Assembly: GCA_013289165.1 (NCBI GenBank) | Contig: JABDAL010000014.1 | Span: forward strand, 1-39,950 | Source: Bacteroidota bacterium | Lineage (GTDB): Bacteria; Bacteroidota; Bacteroidia; JABEUT01 | Direction of reading: 5' to 3' | DNA length: 39,950 nucleotides | Shown here: positions 25,871-33,122 of the stretch, in pieces | How positions within the stretch are numbered: the first letter of the stretch is position 1 | How the letters are laid out: the number at the start of each line of letters is the position of its first letter | Notes under the pieces: model-generated | Database searches by the model: none | What the model saw: the letters and a program-made list of their open reading frames with translations, nothing else | What the model was told of the DNA's origin: nothing | Made by a program: the position numbers and the translations under genes

Positions 25871-26842
25871 TTAGAAGGAAGGACAGTTAACAACCCTATA
25901 ACTATGATGTTTTGGACGGCATTGGAACTGGAATATGAGCGACAGTTCATGAGACCCTCCTGTTGCTAATGTCAGTTTCGAAATGGTTATATCGTAGCTG
26001 TATCCAAACTTAACGGTGCCCTTGTCTAACCCAATTAATAATATAATTGCGTCATCAGTTCTGTACCAAAAGCCACCAATTACGGAGCCTTTAATAGCAT
26101 AAAAGCCAAGATCAATTTGTTGAAAGCTGCCTTGTTGTTGGAAAAGTATATTTGGGGAGAGATTAAGTTCGTCCTCAGAAAAAGAAGAACCGGTATTAAC
26201 AGGAATCATAGCCCCCGCGTGAACAGTGTATTTGATTGGTAAAGGACTGCTACCTTGAACCAACGATTCATCAGGTTGTGTAAGGTGATCAACGGCAAAG
26301 CCGAAAAACACATTTTTTCCATATCCTAACATGCCAACCGAGAAATCGGGAACAGCTACAGAAGTACGGGTTAATTGCTCGGCGGTCGGATAAATAAATC
26401 CATAAATAGGGTCAATTTGGTCGCCAAAACTAAGTTTGCTTTCGTTAATGCTTAGCTGGTGATAAGTTGCCTGGAAACCTGTATTGATGGTAAAGTTTCT
26501 GGTAACATTTAACTGGTAAGCATATATGGCACTCAGGTTGGTATTAGTAAGCACTCCACCTGCTTTATCTTGTTCCATAAGCAAACCAATTCCACCTGAT
26601 ATTGCATCTATGTATCTGTCGAAGGAAGCACTATACGTTACATAATTACCGGGAATAGCCGGCCATTGGTCGCGGAAATCCAGGCAAATACGGGGACACC
26701 GCTCACTTCCTGCAAAAGCCGGATTAAGATACAACGGATTAGCATAAAATTGCGTAAACTGTGCATCTTGAGCGGTTGTATTATATATTATTCCTCCCGT
26801 CATAGCCAATGAAAGTGAAGCGATAAGTAATAATTTTCTCAT
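25871..26842 (-). CDS. PorP/SprF family type IX secretion membrane protein
   Basis: Members of this family are outer-membrane barrels. PorP belongs to the T9SS core locus, and SprF-like paralogues assist export of large partners such as SprB. From ATG 26840-26842 the product has 323 residues with a signal peptide (MRKLLLIASLSLAMTGGI, cleavage near TTAQ). The mature start DAQFTQFYANPLYLNPAFAG is the strongest family signature. VTYSASFDRYIDAISGGIGL and the rest of the repeated beta-strand pattern agree. It precedes gldJ by 28 bases and is divergent from porU. The porKLMN genes that usually accompany porP are absent here, and the usual large partner of an SprF is not adjacent, so paralogue identity is left open. 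Confidence 0.88.
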   Translation of the reverse strand: MRKLLLIASLSLAMTGGIIYNTTAQDAQFTQFYANPLYLNPAFAGSERCPRICLDFRDQWPAIPGNYVTYSASFDRYIDAISGGIGLLMEQDKAGGVLTNTNLSAIYAYQLNVTRNFTINTGFQATYHQLSINESKLSFGDQIDPIYGFIYPTAEQLTRTSVAVPDFSVGMLGYGKNVFFGFAVDHLTQPDESLVQGSSPLPIKYTVHAGAMIPVNTGSSFSEDELNLSPNILFQQQGSFQQIDLGFYAIKGSVIGGFWYRTDDAIILLIGLDKGTVKFGYSYDITISKLTLATGGSHELSLIFQFQCRPKHHSYRVVNCPSF

Positions 26843-26864
26843 AAAACAAAATGGCGTTAGGGGA

Positions 26865-26872
26865 CAAATGTA
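26865..26872 (-). promoter_or_regulatory. -7 promoter element for the porP/sprF-like - gldJ operon
   Basis: The minus strand reads TACATTTG, an exact TAnnTTTG match 22 bases upstream of the start codon. A TTTTG at 26900-26896 is a possible -33 element with about 23 bp spacing. Confidence 0.5.
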
Positions 26873-26905
26873 CGAAAAAAACATATGAAAGGTTACAAAA
26901 TCTGC

Positions 26906-26913
26906 TATTTTTG
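26906..26913 (+). promoter_or_regulatory. Possible -7 promoter element for porU
   Basis: TATTTTTG matches TAnnTTTG in the divergent intergenic region, about 110 bases before the porU start at 27023. A weaker TACCTTTA-like site lies nearer, around 26980. A start upstream of 26906 is unlikely for the protein. Confidence 0.3.
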
Positions 26914-27022
26914 GGTATATACAATAATTTTACCTCTTTATAGTTTCTTTTCGTGCAACAAGTTTAACCAACTAAAATTACCTTTATTTTGCAGCAGGAA
27001 TACAGAACCCCATTTATTAAAC

Positions 27023-30000
27023 ATGAAATTATCGACCCTGGTTTCTTCCCTGCTGTTTTTAGTATTGCCTTTTTATGGATGGTCGCAAGTAGTTCCTAAA
27101 AAGGTTTCTACAGCACCTGTACAAGCAAATACCACACCATCTCCGCTGGCATTAATCCCTTTGTCTTCGCGCCATGCTGCGTTTAACAGAAAGAATACAG
27201 GCAATAATGGCCAAATTAATTTAGTTTGGGGGAAACCTTATAAAGACAGGGTGGATGAAAATAGCCCGGAGGTAGAGTTTTTAAATTGCAAAGGTGCACT
27301 GTACACGCATAAAAATCATAATCTCCCCCAGATTTTTAGGCATATTAAACTAAATATAGGTTCTACCGGGGCCACAGCCACTATTGTAAATAGCAAATAT
27401 GTGCTATTGACGCCTGATGAGATTAAGGTTTTGTCTCCCAATCAGGCACTTATATCGCCAGATGTTATCCCCAGTATAAAGGTCGTATCGGAGTATAAGG
27501 AATTATATGCCAATGTTTCCTTTATTCCCATCAGGAAGAACGCAGTTACCGGCTCCTTTGAAAAATTGGTTTCTTTTTCGATTGAACTTCATCCCACTAA
27601 GGAAATTACCAAAGCTCCCAGTTCCCCTATCAATTTTGCCTCTAGTTCGGTATTGAATTCGGGAAGCACCTGGTTTAGGATTGGTGTTACAAAAGATGGA
27701 ATTTATAGGTTAAATTACTCGATGTTTAAAAAGGCAGGGATAGATATGTCAAGCCTAGTTCCTGCTAACATTCGCATATATGGTAATGGAGGGGCTATGT
27801 TACCGATATCAAATAAGGCTTATCGCCCGGATGACCTTATTGAAAATGCTATTTATGTAAGTGGGCAGAGCCACCCGGTGTTCGAGTCAAAAGATTATGT
27901 ATTATTTTATGGCCAAGGCCCTACAATATGGGCATATACTAATTCTGATGGTCGCTTTCATCATACGGTGAACCTGTATTCAGACACTACTTTTTATTTT
28001 GTAAATGTTGATTTGGGTTCCGGCAAAAGAATTTCGAATGAGTCATCATTAGTTGCAAAACCTACTGATACAGTAACCACATTTGACGATTATGCCTATC
28101 ATGAATTGGATGCAGTAAATCTAATTCAGTCGGGGAATGAATGGATGGGAGAAGAGTTTGAAGCCACTACCCAGTATACTTTTTCGTTTAATTTCCCGAA
28201 TATTTCCGGCTCAAGCCCATATTATGTTAATGCGGCAATTGCATCGCTCAATTGTAATCTACCAAGTAGTTATGCAGTGGGCCCTGCGGCTACAATATGT
28301 ACGATACCGGGCGTTCCTTGTCAGTTTGACGAAACTTATGCGGCTATGAATACGTGTAATTATACCGCCGTGCCTTCCGGCTCAAATATCTCTGTTACAG
28401 TTACAAAAATTACTCCTTCGGCGGTTGGATGGTTGTATTATTTGGAAGCCAATGCAAGAAGACAGCTAATAATGGGAAGCCAAACTCAAATGGAGTTTAG
28501 AGACAGTAAATCAGTAGGAAATGGGAACATATCACTTTTTAGTATTTCTTCTGTTAGCTCCATCCAAGTTTGGGATATAACAAATCCTCAAAATGTTTCA
28601 AATGTGGCTCTTTCAAATGCTAATGGCAACTATCAATTTATATTGCCATCGGATACTCTAAAACAATACCTGGCTTTTAATACAAAAACATTTGATAGTA
28701 ACGTTACTTATTTCGGGCGGGTAGGTAACCAAAATCTTCACGGCCTGCCACAGGCTGACATGATTATAGTTACCAATCTACTTTACTTACCGCAGGCGGA
28801 ACAATTGGCAAAGTTTCACACCACGCATGATAAGTTGCATGTAGATGTAGTCACTACCCAGCAGGTATACAATGAATATTCTTCCGGGCGCCAGGACCCT
28901 ACGGCCATGCGCGATTTTGCCATGATGCTATATAACCGGGCAACTAACTATGCAACCTCTCCCAAATATCTTTTATTGTTTGGCGATGGCTCTTTCGATC
29001 CCAAACACCGCATATCGGGAAACACCAATTTTGTTGTTTCGTATGAATCCAATGACTCTTTTGACCCCGTCGGGTCGTATGTATCGGATGATTATTTTGC
29101 CTTGCTGGATACTTCTGTAACCACTGTACCTGAAGAAGGGGAGTATAATGTTAATCTTGCTGTGGGCAGGATTACCGCGGATAATGTAACAGAAGCTCAG
29201 ACTTGCGTGAATAAAGTAATATCATACGAAACGCCCTCCGGCGAGGCTCTCAGTGCTACAAATTCGTGTTGCAATACACAGCAGTATAACCTGGGCAGTT
29301 GGAGAAACACAGTGTGCTTTATAGCTCACGATGGGGATGATGACCAATTTCAGGATGCGTCGGAAGGAATGGCTGCCGAAATAGATTCGAATTATAGAAA
29401 TTTGAATGTCAATAAAATCTACTTAGATGCTTACCAAATGGTTCAAACTCCGGGAGGACCACGTTACCCATCGGTTAATATAGCTATTGATAATCAAATG
29501 AATCAGGGCTTGTTGATATATAACTACGAGGGCCATGGCGGGCCAACAGGTTTGGCTGTTGAAAGGGTGCTTGATTTATCTGACATTAGTTCCTGGACCA
29601 ATATAAATGCATTACCGCTCTTCTTCAATGGTTCATGCGCTTTTGGAGAATGGGATAATCCTTTGCAGGTGTCAGGAGGTGAGTTATCTGTTACATTGCC
29701 TACAGGAGGTGTAATTGGTATGATGACTGCAACCCGTGCTGTTTATCTTTCCTTTAACGTTACACTCAATGACGCGTTTGTTGATTTGTTCTATAGTCCT
29801 TTACCTGATGGTAGTCTGCCTCGTATGGGAGATCTGCTGGCAGAATCGAAAAATATTTCCGGTGGAACCAATGTAAATAACCTCTCCTTCTCTTTAATTG
29901 GCGATCCTGCGGTGAGGCTAAATTATCCTAAATACAATGTAGTAACTACTTCCATCAATTCCCAGCCTGTTACTAAAATAGATACATTAAAAGCTCTTGC

Positions 30001-31012
30001 AAAAGTTACTGTTTCAGGATATGTGGCCGACAGTTCAAAACAGATAATGACCTCTTTTAATGGGTTGCTCACTCCCACTGTGTATGATAAATATGCCGAC
30101 ATCACTACGCTGTCGAACCTGGGTGCTGATCAAAGCCCTTCCGATACTTTTGCCTTACAGAACAACATTTTATACAAGGGATTGGTTTCGGTCAACAATG
30201 GTAAATTTAGTTTCACGTTCGTAATGCCCAAGGATATTCTCTATTACTATGGATTCGGGAAAATCAGCTACTATGCCGAAAATCAAGTAACTGATGCCAC
30301 AGGTAATTATGAAAATATTGTGGTAGGAGGCACTTCACCCACGGCACATAATAATGGGCTGGGCCCGAAAATCAGGCTTTACATAAATGACAGTAATTTT
30401 GTTTATGGCGGACTTACGAACCAAAATCCTTCCCTATATGCAATTGTATTTGATAGTAATGGAATAAACACCTCAGCCACTTCTATCGGGCATAATATTA
30501 CGGCTGTGCTTGATAACAATACTGCGAATACTTATGATTTAACTAACTACTATCAACCTTCGCTGAATAGTTATCAAAAAGGAACCATCACTTTCCCTTT
30601 GAGTTCATTGAGCAGCGGAACACACATAGTATCTTTACGTGTATGGAATGTATATGATAATACCTCTGTGGCCTCAACAGAATTTAATGTTGAGCCACAA
30701 TCAAACCTGCAACTGCAACATGTTCTCAACTATCCCAACCCATTTACTACCCACACGCAGTTTTACTTTGAAATTAACCAGGTATGTGACCAACTTGATG
30801 TTCAAATTCAGATATTTTCAGTTTCGGGTAAGTTAGTGAAGAATATTCTGACTTTTGTCAAAACAGATAGTTTCCGTTCCGAACCAATTGATTGGGATGG
30901 TAGGGACGAGTATGGTGATAAAATAGGCAAAGGTGTATACATATATCATATCAGGGTGAGAACCAGTAATGGTAGCATGGCGGATACATACCAGAAACTC
31001 GTCATATTATAA
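27023..31012 (+). CDS. porU: Type IX secretion system sortase PorU (C25 gingipain family)
   Basis: PorU is the cell-surface cysteine protease that removes the C-terminal sorting domain of T9SS cargo and attaches cargo to anionic lipopolysaccharide. The product has 1329 residues from ATG 27023, which gives a signal peptide (MKLSTLVSSLLFLVLPFYGW); the longer in-frame extension to 26885 does not. The C25 protease core (about residues 570-980) shows YLLLFGDGSFDPKHR and LAVGRITADNVTEAQ. His838 lies in NYEGHGGPTGL and Cys872 in FFNGSCAFGEWDN; this spacing fits the catalytic pair of known PorU. The C-terminus is a retained CTD-like domain (NYPNPFTTHTQFYFEI, IQIFSVSGKLVKN, WDGRDEYGDKIGKGVYIYHI). porV follows 84 bases later. 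Confidence 0.93.
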   Translation: MKLSTLVSSLLFLVLPFYGWSQVVPKKVSTAPVQANTTPSPLALIPLSSRHAAFNRKNTGNNGQINLVWGKPYKDRVDENSPEVEFLNCKGALYTHKNHNLPQIFRHIKLNIGSTGATATIVNSKYVLLTPDEIKVLSPNQALISPDVIPSIKVVSEYKELYANVSFIPIRKNAVTGSFEKLVSFSIELHPTKEITKAPSSPINFASSSVLNSGSTWFRIGVTKDGIYRLNYSMFKKAGIDMSSLVPANIRIYGNGGAMLPISNKAYRPDDLIENAIYVSGQSHPVFESKDYVLFYGQGPTIWAYTNSDGRFHHTVNLYSDTTFYFVNVDLGSGKRISNESSLVAKPTDTVTTFDDYAYHELDAVNLIQSGNEWMGEEFEATTQYTFSFNFPNISGSSPYYVNAAIASLNCNLPSSYAVGPAATICTIPGVPCQFDETYAAMNTCNYTAVPSGSNISVTVTKITPSAVGWLYYLEANARRQLIMGSQTQMEFRDSKSVGNGNISLFSISSVSSIQVWDITNPQNVSNVALSNANGNYQFILPSDTLKQYLAFNTKTFDSNVTYFGRVGNQNLHGLPQADMIIVTNLLYLPQAEQLAKFHTTHDKLHVDVVTTQQVYNEYSSGRQDPTAMRDFAMMLYNRATNYATSPKYLLLFGDGSFDPKHRISGNTNFVVSYESNDSFDPVGSYVSDDYFALLDTSVTTVPEEGEYNVNLAVGRITADNVTEAQTCVNKVISYETPSGEALSATNSCCNTQQYNLGSWRNTVCFIAHDGDDDQFQDASEGMAAEIDSNYRNLNVNKIYLDAYQMVQTPGGPRYPSVNIAIDNQMNQGLLIYNYEGHGGPTGLAVERVLDLSDISSWTNINALPLFFNGSCAFGEWDNPLQVSGGELSVTLPTGGVIGMMTATRAVYLSFNVTLNDAFVDLFYSPLPDGSLPRMGDLLAESKNISGGTNVNNLSFSLIGDPAVRLNYPKYNVVTTSINSQPVTKIDTLKALAKVTVSGYVADSSKQIMTSFNGLLTPTVYDKYADITTLSNLGADQSPSDTFALQNNILYKGLVSVNNGKFSFTFVMPKDILYYYGFGKISYYAENQVTDATGNYENIVVGGTSPTAHNNGLGPKIRLYINDSNFVYGGLTNQNPSLYAIVFDSNGINTSATSIGHNITAVLDNNTANTYDLTNYYQPSLNSYQKGTITFPLSSLSSGTHIVSLRVWNVYDNTSVASTEFNVEPQSNLQLQHVLNYPNPFTTHTQFYFEINQVCDQLDVQIQIFSVSGKLVKNILTFVKTDSFRSEPIDWDGRDEYGDKIGKGVYIYHIRVRTSNGSMADTYQKLVIL

Positions 31013-31019
31013 GCTTTTC

Positions 31020-31027
31020 TATATTTG
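31020..31027 (+). promoter_or_regulatory. Possible -7 promoter element for porV
   Basis: TATATTTG matches TAnnTTTG and starts 8 bases after the porU stop, 69 bases before the porV start. It may allow porV-ispF expression independent of porU. Confidence 0.4.
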
Positions 31028-31096
31028 TACCCCTTTTGTTAAATCTAATATACTATTTGATGATTTAAAGCGTTACTAAATTCTCTTATATCATAT

Positions 31097-32347
31097 ATGA
31101 AGCTTAGTACTCCCTGTAAACTCGTTCTGGCGTTGGGGTTATTTCCATTTGCCGGCTCTTCTTTATTTGCCCAAAGTAACGTATTGGGTCAAAATCTGGC
31201 AAATAATGTTAATGTGGTAACTACAGCTGTACCATTTTTGTTGATAAGCCCTGATGCGCGGGCTGGTGGAATGGGTGATGCAGGAGTGGCTTCAACCCCT
31301 GATGCAAATTCTATGGGTTGGAATCCTTCCAAGTATGGCTTTATTGAAGATGATATGGGTTTTTCAGTTTCTTACACCCCCTGGTTGCGTCAATTAGTAC
31401 CTGATATAAATTTGGGGTATCTTTCTTTTTATAAGAAAATGAAACCTAACCAGACCTTGGCTGTTGCTATGCGTTATTTTTCTTTAGGAAATATTGACTT
31501 TACCGATGCTAATGGGCAAAGTATAGGAAGTTTTACCCCGGAAGAATATTCCCTTGATGTGGCGTATGCACTCAAGTTGAATGATAATTGGGGAGTAGGT
31601 ATGGCAGCCAGGTACATATATTCCAATCTCACCGGTGGTGTTTCAGTAGGTGGAGAATATACTTCAGCCGGAAGATCATTGGGTGTGGATATATCTTCCT
31701 ACTATAGGTCGAAAGAATTGGAATGGGGAGGGAAAAAAACCACCATTGCTGCCGGAATTTGCATTTCAAACATTGGCCCTAAAATCAGTTATACGAATAG
31801 TGGCAACCCTGATTTTTTACCGACTAATCTTCGCCTGGGTCCCAGCATAACTATTAATTTGGACGAGTATAATAAAATAACCTGGTTACTTGATATTACC
31901 AAGTTGTTGGTGCCCACTCCGCCGGTATATAAAACAGATTCGTCCGGAGTAGTGACAGGTCCTAATGGATTAAAAGAAGTTTTAGCAGGTCAAAATCCAA
32001 ATGTATCCGTGCCCCAGGGTATGATTCAGTCATTTTATGATGCACCGGGTGGAGGCTTGGAAGAATTTCATGAAATTGACTATGCCACCGGATTTGAATA
32101 CTGGTACGATAATCAATTTGCAGCCCGTGCCGGATTTTTTTATGAAAACCCTACCAAAGGAGACCGGCAATATATAACGATGGGTGCAGGTTTCAGGCTT
32201 AAGGTGATGAGCGTTGACCTTTCCTACCTTATTCCTATTACCACGCAAAACCCATTGCAAAACACCTTGAGAATAACACTTGGATTTAACCTTAATAAAT
32301 CTAAGAAAACAGATTCTGATAACCCTAGTCCCGACCCGGCCAACTAA
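31097..32347 (+). CDS. porV: Type IX secretion system outer-membrane protein PorV (LptO)
   Basis: PorV is a FadL-like 14-strand barrel that binds cargo at the SprA/Sov translocon and carries it to PorU. The 416 residues begin with a signal peptide (MKLSTPCKLVLALGLFPFAG, then FAQ) and the defining PFLLISPDARAGGMGDAGVA with the following DANSMGWNPSKYGF. The barrel strands and the late segment FEYWYDNQFAARAGFFYENP with DRQYITMGAGFRLKVMSVDL complete the family pattern. The short hydrophilic C-terminal end (DSDNPSPDPAN) lies beyond the last strand. It directly follows porU, as in Flavobacterium, and is 13 bases upstream of ispF. Confidence 0.95.
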   Translation: MKLSTPCKLVLALGLFPFAGSSLFAQSNVLGQNLANNVNVVTTAVPFLLISPDARAGGMGDAGVASTPDANSMGWNPSKYGFIEDDMGFSVSYTPWLRQLVPDINLGYLSFYKKMKPNQTLAVAMRYFSLGNIDFTDANGQSIGSFTPEEYSLDVAYALKLNDNWGVGMAARYIYSNLTGGVSVGGEYTSAGRSLGVDISSYYRSKELEWGGKKTTIAAGICISNIGPKISYTNSGNPDFLPTNLRLGPSITINLDEYNKITWLLDITKLLVPTPPVYKTDSSGVVTGPNGLKEVLAGQNPNVSVPQGMIQSFYDAPGGGLEEFHEIDYATGFEYWYDNQFAARAGFFYENPTKGDRQYITMGAGFRLKVMSVDLSYLIPITTQNPLQNTLRITLGFNLNKSKKTDSDNPSPDPAN

Positions 32348-32360
32348 TTTCTGAAGGCTT

Positions 32361-32840
32361 TTGAAATTCCGCGTTGGATACGGCTTTGATGTACATGCTT
32401 TGCAGGAAGGAAGGCCTTTTATGTTGGGTGGTGTTCAGATACCTTCCTCATTTGGCCCTGTGGGACATTCAGATGCCGATGTGCTTATACATGCCATTTG
32501 CGATGCCTTGCTGGGTGCTGCAGCACTGGGAGACATTGGCAAACATTTTCCTGATAGCTCCAGCGAATTTAAAAATATCGACAGCAAAATACTATTGCAA
32601 AGAGTAGTGGCAACTTTAAAAGAGAAGAACTATTCTATTGTAAATATTGATTCGACCGTTATTTTGGAGAAACCCAAAATAGCCCCTCATATAAACGACA
32701 TGCGGGAAACCCTTTCCCGGGTTATGGGAATATCTATAGATGACATTTCTATTAAAGCCACTACAAACGAAAAGATGGGGTATGTTGGCAGGCAGGAAGG
32801 TGTTTGTGCCCATGCTGTAGCATTGATAGAAAAGGCGTAA
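32361..32840 (+). CDS. ispF: 2-C-methyl-D-erythritol 2,4-cyclodiphosphate synthase
   Basis: IspF catalyses ring closure to MEcPP in the non-mevalonate isoprenoid pathway. The 159-residue product has all family marks. Zinc ligands Asp10 and His12 lie in VGYGFDVHAL and His44 in GHSDADVLIHAICDALLGA. GDIGKHFPDSS, ILEKPKIAPHI and the C-terminal KATTNEKMGYVGRQEGVCAHA also fit. The start is a TTG at 32361; it gives the standard N-terminus, and no ATG is better placed. The gene lies 13 bases after porV, so it is probably carried on the porV transcript. Confidence 0.96.
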   Translation: MKFRVGYGFDVHALQEGRPFMLGGVQIPSSFGPVGHSDADVLIHAICDALLGAAALGDIGKHFPDSSSEFKNIDSKILLQRVVATLKEKNYSIVNIDSTVILEKPKIAPHINDMRETLSRVMGISIDDISIKATTNEKMGYVGRQEGVCAHAVALIEKA

Positions 32841-32871
32841 AATAGCCCCCGATATTTTTATTTGATTCAAT

Positions 32872-32980
32872 ATGGGAGAAGTCCCATTTATTATTGCATA
32901 AAATCCCGTTTTGGGTTGCATAAAGTCCCATTTTGATACGTATAAAATATTATTATATTTGCATAAAATATCCTTGCAAA
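32872..32980 (+). repeat. Degenerate tandem repeats of about 22 bp in front of an unknown two-gene unit
   Basis: The best units are TTGCATAAAATCCCGTTTTG (32894) and TTGCATAAAGTCCCATTTTG (32916). A core AARTCCCRTT starts at 32879, 32901 and 32923, exactly 22 bp apart. Degenerate units continue at 32938 (GTATAAAATATT) and 32959 (TTGCATAAAATATCC). The first core also closes an inverted repeat ATGGGA-GAAG-TCCCAT (32872-32887). The third core overlaps the -33 element of the putative promoter. Two-helical-turn spacing on one face of the DNA suggests a cooperative regulator-binding array. There are no spacers of CRISPR type. Confidence 0.65.
32932..32961 (+). promoter_or_regulatory. Promoter for the 33123-36388 gene pair
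   Basis: TTTG (32932-32935), an 18-bp spacer and TATATTTG (32954-32961) form one of the best -33/-7 matches in the window. Transcription would start near 32968, leaving a leader of about 155 bases. Confidence 0.6.
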
Positions 32981-32987
32981 AGGATAT
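32968..32987 (+). promoter_or_regulatory. Hairpin at the predicted transcript start of the unknown unit
   Basis: ATATCCTT (32968-32975) and AAGGATAT (32980-32987) are perfect 8-bp arms around the tetraloop GCAA, a GNRA-type loop. The hairpin would sit at the very 5' end of the RNA and could protect it, or it could be a DNA operator over the start site. No T run follows, so it is not a terminator. Confidence 0.45.
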
Positions 32988-33122
32988 CCTTCAGCAGTAC
33001 CTTTGGAAGCAATTATTTTCTTTTAGATTACTCTCAAGCGTAACATAGATAAATAAATTTATTAAAACGGGGAAGCCGAAAACCGGAAAGAGCAACTGAG
33101 AAAATAAACTTGATAATATTAA

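Noticed and set aside
26885-27022. Longer start for porU
   Set aside because: The extension precedes or overlaps the likely promoter and hides the signal peptide; ATG 27023 is directly followed by a proper signal sequence.
32872-32980. Possible CRISPR array
   Set aside because: The 22-bp units are contiguous and degenerate with no spacers, and no cas gene is present.
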